Shown here: piece by piece, positions 51,147-63,470 of the stretch
Layout of the letters: every line of letters begins with the position of its first letter
Numbering within the stretch: the first letter of the stretch is position 1
Assembly: GCA_034687125.1 (NCBI GenBank)
Contig: JAQGBZ010000070.1
Location: 62,001-126,000 of the forward strand
Source: Neelides folsomi
Lineage: Eukaryota > Arthropoda > Collembola > Neelipleona > Neelidae
Reading direction: 5' to 3'
DNA: 64,000 bases
Notes under the pieces: generated by a model
What the model saw: only the letters and a program-made list of their open reading frames with translations
Database searches by the model: none
Told to the model about the DNA's origin: nothing
Made by a program: the position numbers and the translations under genes

Positions 51147-54100
51147 CACGTAATGATCGCACTACTATAACTTTCATTGTGATTCACACAAGTATCATTT
51201 TTTATCCAAAGTAGAAAAAGGGTTCAGATGAGGGAAGTGTGCCCTGGGTTCAGCTTCACCCGGCCTTACCTTCCTTTTTATAGCACTACTCAGCTCCCCA
51301 TTATGATTATGCAATATCGGTTATAAAAAATTGTTTGATTTAATCAGATAGGTGATCCAGTGAATTCTCTCCGTATGGGCCTGCCTCAAGTTCCTATAAT
51401 AATCATCGCGTGTCTACTTCATTCATGCTAATTGCTACATACAAAACAAATTGACTTACCAAGGTCTTAAATTTTGATTCTTTAATACTTTTAATGTTAA
51501 CATTATACTTACTCTACATATTGTACAATATGAATTCTGTACTTATATATGAAATATCATTAAGTTAAAATGTGTACCTAAATAACAAAAATAATGCTAT
51601 TTAATTAATGTTTACGTATTATGATTAATTACTATTACCTATTAATATTTAAATCTATGTAATGAATTACAACTTACAAGCCTATTTAATTTCTTGGTTG
51701 ATGTTAAAATAACTAAAAAGCACTGGTTGGTATTTTTCTATTGTTATAAATTCTTGAATCTGATTCATGCTGTTTCATTTACCTTACTAAAATCAGGTCA
51801 TATTCTAAAAGTGCACTCTAATCTTTCTTTATTTGTAAATTGAAAAATAGATTTTAAATGATACAGAGAGTGTGCGGCTGAAAGGATGAAAGGCATAAAA
51901 GCCATCTGTTCATATTTTGAATCATTTGTTGAAATAAAAGATCTGTGTAATAGAGGAAGGAGCTAGTTAAAGATGAGTTGCGGCTTTAGTAAAGAAATGA
52001 AGGGAATTAGGCTAGGAGAGCAAGGATGGAAAATAAGGGCTCCAGGAGGCCCCTTGAGGAGACTCCTGCAAGTGGTAATAAAACCTTTGTGGACCAGTTG
52101 GGGTGTGTAAGGTCCACTTCGTGAGGAGTTGAGGGAAAAGATTAATTGTCAAGTCAATAAAGCAGGGATGATTATAATACAGGTGTTGGGAATGTGGGTA
52201 TAGCAATGTAATGGACCTCTCCATGTTCCTCCTCAATGGAATCTCGGTGAGTCCGTAAAGGCGCAAATGAGAGGGAATGATAGGGCTTCTTTTTTTGTCC
52301 AGGTCCATCCACATCCATACTAATGTAACATCTAAAAAATGTATATATAAGGACAAGAAAGGGTTCATTCACAGATTCACACAACCCTCCTTTATTCACC
52401 TACACTTACAAATAGTCATAGAACAATTTTTTGTCCAGCGTAATTTAGAATTGTTCCGTATCTGTGCGTTTAAGTGGCTGTTTCCTTCTCGGGTTGAGGT
52501 TGAAGAAGTGAAGGTAGGTCAAGGATGAAATTTTGTTTTCGACTGATGTGCTCTGGCCACCACATATGGCCCTTTTCTCTCTCTCTCTCGAACCCTTTCC
52601 CTCTCACTTCACATTATGTTTATTTGGCGGCTTATAATTATTTCCACACAGCCACACGCCATGATTTTAATCAGCTTCTTCGCTTCCTCCTTTGTTCATT
52701 CAATTGAAGGGTTGAAAGTGAAAATGAAATTGATGACAAGGCTAGTTTACTCCTTTTGTACATTCTTAATTGATTTTATACGCCCACTTTACAACTTTTA
52801 ATCACCTGTAAATTACATAGGAAAGTTAAAGAAGCACTTAAAACTATCAACGCTATCGAGGTGCAAGAAGGATAAATACGTTTAAAAAATTAAATGGCCA
52901 AATCCAGTTTAGAGATAAAATTGTGTTGAAAAAGTAACTACCATTTAAGCGTACTCCAAAGTGTATAGCTAGTTTTGTCGTCGTTTGTAACTTTAAAGTG
53001 TAAAGTTGGTTTTATTCTTGGAATATTGTAAGAAGGATTTTTTTGAAATATTGACTATTTGAGGTTCGAAACTAAAGTTTTAAAGGTATGTTAAAAGAGA
53101 AAAGTGTAATTAGCAAAACGTTTTTTAGTTGGTAATGTGAGTAATTTTGAAAGAAAAGAATTGTAAAAAAGTCTAAGAGGTCGTCGGACGACCATTAACT
53201 TTCATTTTCGAAAGGTTTTATAAGGAGCACGTAATAAATAAGGAGTGACTACTCCGTTAACCATAAGGTAAAGATGGGTCAATGTCAGAATTTATAAATG
53301 TTGTGATCCCAAAGAGGCGGCAGACAGTTTGAGGGAGAAGAAGGAAAGCCTCGTCTTCAGACAGACAGAAGTCCACATATTTTTCCACCTTATCTCCGAG
53401 TCAGATGGGGAAGCAAAGGCCGCAAGGGTCCCGTTTTTTATGGCATGCCAATTAGGGAAAAACGCTCTTTTCTATCCCTAATCTTCATTTCGGCTCATTC
53501 AATTTCCATTACTTTGGGTAAGGACAGGAAGACCCTACCATAAACTCAAGTAAAGAAACCTTTTTACACTCCATGCTCATCTCGCTCCCCAGATATGCCT
53601 TTTTTAGGAATTGGATATTTCTTCTAGGGATAATTTTAATGTGTTCTTCATATTATTGACCGGCCGCCTTTTCCAAATCTATTTTCCGAATCCCAAGAGC
53701 TCCGACAGCCAAAGGATCCCGTTCCCTCCAATTTCTCAAGTGCTTACCAACCCCATACATGTAAAAAGGGTCTCGCTTATTTTCGTCTTTGTAATGACCA
53801 GAGAGAGGAATAATGGGCAGTTAGATTGGGATTGGGATAGAAAGAATGAAAAGACTTCTCGGTCATCTCTCAAGAACAGGGAATGTTTTACATGAAACGC
53901 GAAGTAGGGATAAAGGGGCGGAAATATGAAGACTCATGGAGTGTCTTTATCTCGGTAGTCGGCTATTTTTTCGAAGAAAAAGAGATTCAGGTGAAATATT
54001 TATGAATCATTCTGCAGTTACTGAGCTCAGTGGTAGTCAATGTTTATCACACCCAATGCCCTTCCCAATACAAGAATCATGCAAGTTCCAATTACAAAAT

Positions 54101-54294
54101 AATGAAAATCTGTCCACAGGATACTTCCTCTCCTATTTACAACCAACAAACCATTCCTAAACATCTAATAACTCTCCCAAATTACATTATCCATTCCAAT
54201 TGTAACAATTTACCTTTTCACCCTCATTTTTAAAATGTAGTATCACGTCTTTCATGAGTTACAAAAATAAAAGTTCATTCATTCCTTTTTTATA
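51147..54294. other. Noncoding DNA before the gene cluster
   Basis: No recognised coding sequence. AT-rich at 51.4-51.9 and 52.8-53.2 kb; GA/CT-skewed between. A CT dinucleotide run lies at 52577-52589. No promoter for a plus-strand gene could be identified. Confidence 0.45.
52577..52589. repeat. Short CT microsatellite
   Basis: Thirteen bases of uninterrupted CT dinucleotides. Confidence 0.8.
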
Positions 54295-54300
54295 TTTATT
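54295..54300 (-). terminator. Candidate poly(A) signal of the VDAC gene
   Basis: TTTATT on the plus strand gives AATAAA on the minus strand, about 140 bases beyond the VDAC stop codon. Other AT-rich variants lie nearby, so the exact site is uncertain. Confidence 0.45.
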
Positions 54301-54439
54301 TACTTGTCACAGAGTCTCTTACCCAATGGGTATATCATGTAATAGAAAGATTTAATAAATTGCCAATTATGAATATTTAATATTTTTTAAAAAATGGCAA
54401 ATGGGAATCAATGACATTATTTTATAAATTACTTATAAT

Positions 54440-55368
54440 TTATGGAGAAAATTCAATTCCAAGTCCAACCTTGTGGTTTACACCGTTAATATTTTTCAAG
54501 TCAATCTGTGTAGCGACAGTGAGCATAAATCCAAGTGGATGCATGTGGAGGAAACTGAATCCAAACTTACTTTCATGATCGATTTTGCACCGAATAACAT
54601 TGGACTCACTGAGGATGTAACGACCCCCGACTCCAAATTTGACCCTCTTTGCATCCGTTTTCCATCCAAATTCAAGCCCAACTTCGGAACGAGGACTGCT
54701 TCGGTAATAAACCACATTGCTGATATCTTTCCCAAAGTTTTCAATCTTAGTACTAATAAGTGTATCAATAGTACGCATTCCAAGAACGATGTTAGCCCTG
54801 GAGAATTTTCCATCATCAGCCATGAGTCCAAATTGCCATCCAAAGAACAAATTGTTAATTCCAGTAACAAGCGATCCGTTGAGGCTTGGTGAATTAGCCG
54901 AGTCAACATCAAGGCTTCCATCAATCGTAGCATTGTTGAACCGCATTTGTCCTTTCAGCTTCCCCAAAAGCTTATTGGCACTAGGGTTGAACACACCTTC
55001 GACACCGAAGTTGGACCCACGACGAAAGTTATCTTGAAAAAGGATGTCAATTGAAGAGTCATTGGTCGTGTTCCACCTGTTAGTAACCGTCAGGCCATAC
55101 TCGCTAGCTCGATATTTGGATTCAAATGTTCCGAAGAATGACTTGTTATCAGTTGAATGATTCGCTCCAGTGTTCACTTCCAGATTTCCCCCACATGTTC
55201 TGAGGTCAAATTGGACCAAACCCAATGGAAACCCTAATTAAATAGTTGATTTAAGGTATTGCAAAAGAAAAAGGGGAAAAGCAAAAAATAATAACGATAA
55301 TATGAAATACCTTTGTAGAAGACTTCATTAAAGTATTTTCCAATTTCATTCAATGATGGGACCGGCAT
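54440..55368 (-). CDS. VDAC: Voltage-dependent anion channel (mitochondrial porin)
   Basis: Beta-barrel pore of the mitochondrial outer membrane that passes ATP, ADP and small metabolites. Coding exon 1 is 55368-55311 (ATG at 55368, donor AAAG|GTATTT). Exon 2 is 55233-54440 (acceptor AATTAG|GG, stop TAA). Joined, they encode 283 residues, the family's normal length. The start reads MPVPSLNEIGKYFNEVFYKG, a typical VDAC N-terminal helix, followed by the GLVQFDL first strand, KYRASEYGLT and the RWNT region. The C-terminal third has the porin-like pattern GRYILSESNVIRCKIDHES and ends in NHKVGLGIEFSP. The residue aligned with vertebrate VDAC1 Glu73 is Asn71 (TVTNRWNT). A 5' UTR intron is likely (donor AAG|GTACTA at 55537/55536, acceptor TTACAG at 55407). 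It is divergent from TMEM147. Identification is secure; which paralogue it matches is not. Confidence 0.96.
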
Positions 55369-55406
55369 TTTCCTCAATTACTTCCTGTAGTAATTATGAC
55401 ACGTAA

Positions 55407-55536
55407 CTGTAATAAAGAATCAACTTGATTATTTTAAGTCTTAAACCTTAATAAACTATAAAGATAAATTAAAAGTGACGAAATCCCGTTAATGCTGGCA
55501 TTAACTAAATAAGAGTAACTATAATCATAGTAGTAC
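55407..55536 (-). other. Probable 5' UTR intron of the VDAC gene
   Basis: On the minus strand a TATAAG|GTACTA donor and a TTTATTACAG acceptor bracket 130 AT-rich bases, 38 nt upstream of the start codon. Inferred from splice consensus only. Confidence 0.4.
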
Positions 55537-56201
55537 CTTATAAAATGAAAGTTAAAAGTTATTGAACAACTTTCAACAATAACACAATGAAACTTGAAGA
55601 ATCCTCAAAGCCTCAAACTCAACAATTCTCTCCTCAACAGGCCTCAACTCCCAAAAACAAAAAACGCCGAAAGTGACTTTAGCGCCTATTTGAGCCACGT
55701 ATTTTAGTCTATTGTTTTGCATGAGGCCCTCAATGTGCAGAAAATATAACGAGTTCTCAATTCACAGGTTTCTTCCAATCCAAACAAATCCACTCATATA
55801 ATAAGGAATGTCAAACATTTAAACGAAAATATATTATTAGGCAAACATTAAATATTCCAAGATAGATATCGACATTTGATTTAAACCTCAGTTAATAGCT
55901 AAAACAAAGCTTTAACGAATTCAATTAAATCAAAACTTGAGTTTGAGCTTCCTACTTTCCATCTTGTGTCAACGAAAGCAGACTTCCAAATAATTTCTTC
56001 ATGCAGGCCTACGTGAGACTTTACATCAATAACCAACTAAAGTATAGGGGACGAGGAATGTCTTGGAACTACCAACTTTGAGAACTTCCGAATTAAATTT
56101 AATTGAGCCGATTAAAAAATTGATAAGTTTTAATAATTTTCCTACCCTCTGAAATCTAACATTTTTGCAAATAAAATTGCAATTTAAAATATAAAGTCAA
56201 A
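55537..56201. promoter_or_regulatory. Divergent intergenic region, VDAC / TMEM147 promoters
   Basis: Both genes are transcribed away from this roughly 0.7-kb region, so both promoters should lie here. It contains the probable untranslated first exon of VDAC near 55537-55660. I see no clear TATA box; AT-rich strings are everywhere, so motif calls would be unreliable. Confidence 0.45.
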
Positions 56202-57207
56202 ATGACTTTTTACCATTTCGGAAATTGCATCGCTCTTGCATATTTGCCCTACTATTTAGCTTATAAGCATTCAGGCCTGTAAGTCAAACTTTAATTACAA
56301 TTCATATTAAATAATTAATGTGTAAAATAATTATGAATAACGTTTCATTTTTCCTCTGACAGATCGGAGTATGGTGCGTTTTGGAAATGTATTCAAACTG
56401 GTTTTATCTTCGCCTTTACTCAATTAATCAAAATGATAATACTCGCCACATTTTACCCGGTTCCTCAGGAAGGAATGCACCAGGATATTTTGTTCAAAAA
56501 TTCTCCTGTTTTGGTAAGATGTTATATGTTATATGACCTTATTAACTATTAACATAAAAATATAATTGAAAGCCAATTTGAAACTTGCAAGTTTTTTTAT
56601 TTCAGGAGATGTTCAAATCCTCCATTGATCTCATTGACTTGTTCGGAATTTATTTCGCTCTATCTCGCATTCCCGGACGAGGTCATGCTAAAATTTTGAC
56701 AGCAGGAATTGGTTGGGGAACAGCAGAGCTGATCCTTACGAGATTTCTGGCCATTTGGGTTGGAGCAAAAGGAGTCGAATTTGACTGGAAATATATTCAA
56801 CAGAGCCTTGACTCAAATATTAGTCTGGTAAATTCTATAATTCTAATTCCAAACAATTGAATAAATAATTTATAGCTTACATTATTATGTATTTACTACA
56901 AATATTACATTATTTATAAATAATAATAAATATCAGTACATTTTTGAATATTATTTATTGGTTTTTGAAACAGATCCAACATATTGGAACCACTTCACTT
57001 GTTTGGCTTTGGACTAGACATGACTTGAAGCAAGTGTTCGTACCAGTAGTCGCCCTTCTCATCATGTTTGGATGTTATAAGCCTTTAATTATGGAAATGT
57101 TCATGTCATATTCATCAATTGACCCATGGACTGGACTTCTCATTAAAGCTCTATTCACCGGATTTCTTGGAGTTCTTACAATTAGGGTTTATTCTAGTGT
57201 AGCTTAG
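56202..57207 (+). CDS. TMEM147: TMEM147, multipass ER membrane protein
   Basis: Four coding exons with clean GT-AG junctions: 56202-56278, 56363-56513, 56606-56827 and 56974-57207, encoding 227 residues (the human protein has 224). The start, [20 protein letters not shown], matches the conserved TMEM147 N-terminus. Other landmarks are [40 protein letters not shown] and SLDSNISL. The rest is about seven hydrophobic segments. TMEM147 is an ER/nuclear-envelope membrane protein, linked in vertebrates to the Nicalin-NOMO complex and to ribosome-associated assembly of multipass membrane proteins; that role is carried over from the family. The shared FDWKYIQ and DSNISL motifs make the assignment firm. 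It is divergent from VDAC and convergent with RpS23, only about 0.4 kb apart stop to stop. Confidence 0.95.
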
Positions 57208-57319
57208 AAATTATGTAACCATTTTCTACCTTCAATGTCTTTATATCTTAATGTTCATTTAAATAATTATTCTCTTTTATAAGGTGTTAAATCTTAAATT
57301 ATAATAGTTTAATATGCCA

Positions 57320-57325
57320 AATAAA
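57320..57325 (+). terminator. Poly(A) signal of TMEM147
   Basis: AATAAA 113 bases after the TMEM147 stop codon, the first canonical hexamer downstream. Confidence 0.65.
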
Positions 57326-57596
57326 GCGAAGTCAAGTAATTATTAGTCTATCATTAATCACTATCTTATTAATTAAACAATGGCATACTCTACGACTACG
57401 ATACTCTACGTGCATCTGCATATTGAATCAAATAACCAATTTCATACGAATTTAAATTAAAAGGTCCCAAAGCCTTTATTTATCTTAACTTCTACAACTA
57501 ATAATTTAGATATTTTATTTATAATCAATTAAATGTTAATGTTATATGAATCTACAATTTGAATGAATAAAAAATGTAATTTCTTAGAAGAAAACT
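57326..57596. other. Intergenic region between convergent TMEM147 and RpS23
   Basis: AT-rich DNA with no coding potential. It should hold the cleavage sites of both genes. ACTCTACG occurs twice near 57.39-57.41 kb, without obvious meaning. Confidence 0.5.
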
Positions 57597-57602
57597 TTTA
57601 AT
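57597..57602 (-). terminator. Candidate poly(A) signal of RpS23
   Basis: ATTAAA on the minus strand about 20 bases after the RpS23 stop codon. AATAAA variants occur further on (plus-strand TTTATT near 57565-57570), so a longer 3' end is equally possible. Confidence 0.4.
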
Positions 57603-57620
57603 AATCTTGGAACATGAAGT

Positions 57621-58386
<766 letters not shown>

Positions 58387-58392
58387 TTTGAT

Positions 58393-58511
58393 CTACAATT
58401 TGAAGGCAAACTATTAGCAAATTAAAAATTTATATACTGTTGAATAATTAACACACAAATGAGGATCATAATCATATATTTAATTATTAAATAATTATAA
58501 TTATAACTTAC
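58393..58511 (-). other. Probable 5' UTR intron of RpS23
   Basis: On the minus strand a consensus CCT|GTAAGT donor (58511/58510) and a TGTAG acceptor (58393) bracket 119 AT-rich bases, six bases upstream of the start codon. Introns just before or after the start codon are common in ribosomal protein genes. Confidence 0.65.
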
Positions 58512-59232
58512 AGGTTTAAATTAAAATCCGGACCGGCTCGGAAATGTGTTCAATTCCGCTCTGCCACAATGGAGGAGAATGGCTGACCAAAGAGGAACAT
58601 GCTTTGATATGAACACAGCTTGGATAGATGGCGAACATAAGCGAGTTATTTTCCATTTAGGTTTAGATTTTTGAAGCCAAACTTCCCGCCTTGATGCCTT
58701 GTCTGCGTTATTATATGGCTTGCATAGGTTTTGTCATTTTAGTGCCGCTCTTGCTGTTGGAAGGAGTAAGGAGTGAAAGTGGAGATAACCATTTGAATCT
58801 TCAATTATCTTCATTTTCGTTCATCCCAAAGTTTTAAGTGACATTGCAGAATTAAAGTTATTTTACGACCCTACAAGCTAATAGCGGTAATTCACGATTT
58901 ACTAATTTTTTGTTAGATATATAAAGGTAGTCCTTGAAGTCTTGAGTTTTAATCAATATCCAATTATTTAAAGAAAATTGTCTTATATTCTCCAATGTTA
59001 GCTAAAGTTCATGGTCAATTGAAGTAAAGAAAGCAAAGGTGAAGGGCAAGGGCAGTGAAATATACAAAAGATTTAATAAGGGATAAAATAAAATATTTTT
59101 AGTAGACTGTTAAATCCTATTTTTATCATTACTAATCGATTTCACGCTCGTTAATTTTAACATTTTTTATACATATTTGTTTAAATATATTAAATGTTTT
59201 AACAATTCACTAATTTTGATTTTGAATAGAGA
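58512..59232. promoter_or_regulatory. Divergent promoter region, RpS23 / DPY30
   Basis: Both genes point away from this region. On the minus strand, a possible RpS23 untranslated first exon precedes the donor at 58512, and a pyrimidine start CCTCTTTGG near 58594 could be its TOP-type transcription start (inference). A TTCCCGCC E2F-like octamer lies at 58683-58690. The 3' part, ending in TTTTGAATAG just before the DPY30 ATG, could be a 5' UTR intron acceptor for DPY30. Confidence 0.4.
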
Positions 59233-59864
59233 ATGGAATCTGAGCCGATCGCCGAGATCAAGGAAGAAGTAGAAGGCACTGTAAATGTCACTGGTGAGAC
59301 TCATGTCGACCCGTTAATGGAGACGGATGCCGAGATCATCGAGGCAAAAGCTGACGGAACGGTAGAGGAAGTTAAGAACGGTGAAGAGAATCTGACACCA
59401 GAGAATGGAAATGAACCAGAAAAGGAGATTGATGTACAAAAAGAGAAGGAGATTGAAAATTCCAACGAGCTTCTGAATAGTAAAACACCCGAACCGAGTG
59501 TTACACCTCTTGCATCTCAAACCCCACCAACGCAGGTGAATATTTTTATTTGGCCAAATATTTTTAAGTAATGTTAGAATTAATACTTTAAACATTATCA
59601 TTATGTAGCGTGTGTATTTTTGATTTTATATTGATATATTTCTTGATGTAGAAAATGACTGCAAACTCAAAGGATTTGGAAGGTCCACCATCAAAGAAAA
59701 CTCGAATGGATTCCCAAGGGATGCCAACAAGACAGTATTTGGATCAAACTGTTGTACCAATTCTTCTTCAAGGATTGTCAGTCCTTAGTAAAGAGAGGCC
59801 TCAAGATCCTATTGATTTCCTGGCATCTTACCTTGTTAAACACAAAGGAAAGTTTGATGCTTAA
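59233..59864 (+). CDS. DPY30: DPY30, core subunit of H3K4 methyltransferase complexes
   Basis: Two exons, 59233-59535 (ATG to ACGCAG|GTGAAT) and 59652-59864 (GATGTAG|AAAATG to TAA), joined in phase 0 into 171 residues. The C-terminus carries the diagnostic DPY30 motif: [20 protein letters not shown], then [20 protein letters not shown]. This forms the helical dimer that binds ASH2L in SET1/MLL complexes and AKAPs elsewhere. The first 100 or so residues, nearly all of exon 1, are acidic and low in complexity, rich in Glu, Asn, Thr and Pro (for example [20 protein letters not shown]). Human DPY30 has 99 residues in total, so this is a long disordered extension. ATG at 59233 is the first in-frame start; if translation began at Met 103 the protein would be the short core form. 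Family assignment is certain. Confidence 0.96.
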
Positions 59865-61430
59865 TCCTACTTTATTTGTTTAGAAGAATTAACACGAGAA
59901 TTGGATAATTGGGCACGTTAATCGATCCTATTTATTAAGGGTTACATTTTAATCTGAATTATAGGTAATATTTATTTTTCTGCTACGTGCTAATTAATTT
60001 TCTGGTGGTATTCATTCCGTTATTTTGATATATAAAATCTTTAATGACCAGTTTCATAAACATTTGTTATTATATATAGGTAATAGATACACGTAAATGA
60101 TATGTGTACTGCTATATTATCTAGAATTCACTGTGAGTTAAAGTTTAAACAAAAAATTGTAACCAGACGTATATTTGATTTAAATTCGACCTTCCATAAT
60201 TTATTTAAATACGATTGGATTTTTTTGACTATTTTTAGTAAAGATAAACACCATATTTTATTATATCCTTGCTATTCCTAGTTATTAGACTTAAGCATCA
60301 AAATTTTATTTTCGAATTAACTTTCTTCATTATAAATGCACAATATCCTTTGAGGATATTTATATCTACTTGTATTTCCTAAATTGTTTATACATAAATA
60401 TGTTATTATAACCTTTCTATGTTCTTGATAGTTTTACCTAAAAATAAAATATGTTTGAAGTTTACATTAAGAATTCATACATTACTTACTTAAATATAAT
60501 TTACTTTTAAAATTCCAATTAAAAGACTCGGTTAAATGTTAACGGTATGCCACAAAAAATAATTTCATTAACACAAAAATTAGGAAATAAATTAGTTTTC
60601 CAAAAAGATTTATCGGTAAAACAATGCATTCGTCTTGTTTGATTAGCATCGATTGTTAATTGTCATTTTAATTAAATGTAGACCTTGATCCAAACAATTA
60701 AACACATGTATAAACATATAAAATATTATATGTAAATGATGTAGGAATATCAGATTTAACTACCTATTACTTATACATTAATTATATGAATGAATGTATC
60801 CTACTATTAATATGTATTTATGATTGTTTAGCAGATTGTGAGAATCAATTGTAATGTTGAAAAATGAAATAAATGATTGGCATTATTATATATTTTTTAA
60901 AGGAGATAATTCACTTGCTCTTATAGGATGGGCTATTATATAAAATTTGTGTTTAATTTAATTTTTATTATTAAAATGATGCTATGGAATAAAATAATTT
61001 TATTTTTCTTATGAAGTTATGGATTAACAAGTTCAAATCATTAACATTTTTTATCGTTTAACCCTTTGAATATGCTTTAAATGAAAAAATGTAAATAAAT
61101 TTTATGGGAGTAAAACTTAAATTTCCAAACATAAATTTCCAACATATTTTCATTCACATTAATAATATAAACAGTTAAACATATTTTATGAAAGGCGATA
61201 TAAGAAATAATTTAAACACAAATAAGTGATGTAGATTGGCAATATATTAATTATTACAAAAGTTCAATCAATATACATTATAAGAGAAACAATATATAAA
61301 TAAATACTGTATGACAAACATTAAAGAAATGCAATTATTTGGAAGCGTGAAATTTGTTAAAGGTGGTTCTGAAATTAAAATAATTGAACCATGTATGAAA
61401 TGATTTTTAATTCGAATTAATATTTTTATT
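59865..61430. other. AT-rich 3' flank of DPY30
   Basis: No coding sequence. Candidate AATAAA signals for DPY30 lie at 60443-60448 and 60868-60873, implying a 3' UTR of up to about 1 kb, or an unseen earlier site. Nothing marks the boundary of the transposon relic to the right. Confidence 0.45.
60868..60873 (+). terminator. Possible distal poly(A) signal of DPY30
   Basis: AATAAA about 1 kb after the stop codon. An earlier hexamer lies at 60443-60448; choosing between them needs transcript data. Confidence 0.3.
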
Positions 61431-61439
61431 TTACCTTAT

Positions 61440-63290
61440 TGAGTAAACTGAGGCTGTTTGAAGAATTGAGGATTTTCATTTCAGTCAAGGATCTTGGTTT
61501 CAGTAACACCTCGTTGAATCTCCAAATCCAAGATACCAAACTAATGCTGTTACGTGAGAACATGTTCCAAGTTCCAATGTTCAGACACTGCTTTGTGTCC
61601 TTAAGATTTGTTCAAAAATCAAACAAAAATTTTGTGCTTGCGAGCTCCAACAAAACGAGAAGATAGAGTTGACATGATGAGGTTTGGCGTTCCAGTGTGG
61701 TTATTAATGAGGAGCGTTTTGTTTTCGGTGAGGTTCTACTTGAAATACTCCAATGCTTGTTTAGTTTGGTATGTGCCTAAAGTGAACAACTTCATTTCTT
61801 GATCACTCATTTTTGGGAACGACGCCAAATCCTCTATTGTTGAGATTCTCCAGTTCCGCTTATGCAAACGAATTCCTTCAAATCATGGTTGCAAGACATT
61901 GGGTTTGTTGAATCTTTCGAGGGCCAACTCGGCAATTTGCATGTGAATAGGAGAATCATCAAAAAGCTTTGGGTCAAAGGCATTAATGTAAGATGCGACA
62001 ATTCTTACAAATGATGTCAGTTTTCCCTTTCTGACGTAAGGCATTTCCACAACCGAAATCCCCATTTTTTTAATCTTGCGTTAGACGATTCGACTACATG
62101 ACGAGCCATTGTGACTGCGTGAGGTATTTGCTTCCAAAGTTGTAAATTGCGATGTTCCTTTCGAAGCAAAGAAGGCATTAAAATCTTGACGCCGTATTTC
62201 TCAGCAACATGAACTGAGTCTCTGAATCCTCTGTCGAGCAAATTAATGTCTTGCTTTTTTCTCTAAGATTCAAACTGAGCATTTTTCCACGATGAGATTG
62301 TAAATGGCCGAGTCATTATTTCTCCCATCTACCAACCAAATTCCAGCGATGTCAATGTAATATCCAGAAGGTGCTTATTTATAAAGTCGTTACAAAATTG
62401 TAACGTTGCAAATATAGAATGAACTTCATTTTATTTCATTTTGACCAATAGCTTGAGTAAATAACGGTGCTTAAATCCAGAATATGTTTCGCGTTGAAAT
62501 TCTTGATCAGTTGGTTTCTCGATGTAAATGTAGGTCCCGTCAATAATCAAAACGACTGAACCTTCTGGTGCATTAAAAAGTTTCTTGAGAAATTCGTGAT
62601 TTCAATGATAAAATCTTGAGTTACATGTTGAAATCCCAAATGGAGTGGAATAAAACGAGCTTCGACAGCTTTCATTTTTAAAATTCTTACATACGGTTGA
62701 TTGGCTTGGGATACCAAAGATGAATGCAAAGAGTCGTGAAAGGTTCAATTTGAGCTCCATCTGAAAAATAGCAAATGCTTCTCTCGTACTTCTTGCGATG
62801 GAGTTTTTAATTTCACCTTTTATTGCTTCATGAACCAAATCAAAGTTTGATCTGTTCAGTCCCATAAGAAATTGATATTCCTGAGAAGATAATGGTCCAG
62901 TTAGTGAGAAATCAAATCCGTTTTTAGAACTTCTGAAAGAATGATGAATTTCTCAATTTCGTCACTGTTGAGTTTTACTCGCTGCTTGTTTGCAACAATT
63001 CTGCTGAACGATTCGTTGTTAAAGATTTTTGACTCAGTGAGATGATCTTTGCACGTTCGATTGTTAATAGGGACATAAATTCTTTTGTTGATCCAGACTT
63101 GTAGAAGAGCTTCTTTCGGGATCCTGCAGCGTCCATTCTTTTCACAAACAAAACATTGAGATTCACACTTTGAACAAGAATCAAGAGCTAAAAAGATGGA
63201 ATTTGTATTTGAACAGTCTTGTGAGAATTGACTTTGGGCTTCGTCTCCGCTTTCATCATTTTCAAATCCCGTTCCTTCATTCAAATTCAT
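61440..63290 (-). pseudogene. Decayed DDE (DDE_Tnp_4-type) transposase with SWIM-like C-terminus
   Basis: Read on the minus strand, pieces of one transposase follow each other in order but in different frames. First is a Cys-rich N-terminal region (62901-63290) with CSKCESQCFVCEKNGRCRIP and NNRTCKDHL, a probable zinc-binding module. Next is a helical segment (about 62602-62890; GLNRSNFDLVHEAI, LNLSRLFAFIFGI). The catalytic landmarks follow: IIDGTYIYIEKP (Asp codon 62539-62541), GRNNDSAI (62312-62314), LLDRGFRDS (62233-62235) and HVVESSNARLKKW (Glu codon 62099-62101). Then comes RIVASYINAF, then LFTLGTYQTKQALEY with an in-frame stop near 61737, and finally GTCSHVTALVWYLGFGD (about 61518-61568), the Cys-His end of a SWIM-type zinc finger. 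At least four frame changes or stops (near 61570, 61737, 62040, 62270 and 62430) make it inactive. I could not define terminal repeats. Confidence 0.8.
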
Positions 63291-63470
63291 CCTCTTGTTC
63301 TTCAGAATTAATTTCTTATTCCTCCTATGAATTAAATTGATTAATCAAACTAAGTTTCATATTTATAATACAATTGAGTATTTATATTACTTTATGAAAA
63401 TATGAAAATAAATAAATTAACAATTTTTACAATGGTCATATATATTTAATTATAAATACTAAAAACCTCA

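Noticed and set aside
54473-54892. 139-codon open frame on the plus strand, and a 145-codon alternate minus frame, inside VDAC
   Set aside because: Shadows of the VDAC exon; the product has no family resemblance and the true frame is clear.
61439-61802. Two plus-strand frames at the left end of the transposon relic
   Set aside because: The minus strand over the same bases carries the transposase motifs LGTYQTKQALEY and GTCSHVTALVWYLG, so the plus frames are shadows.
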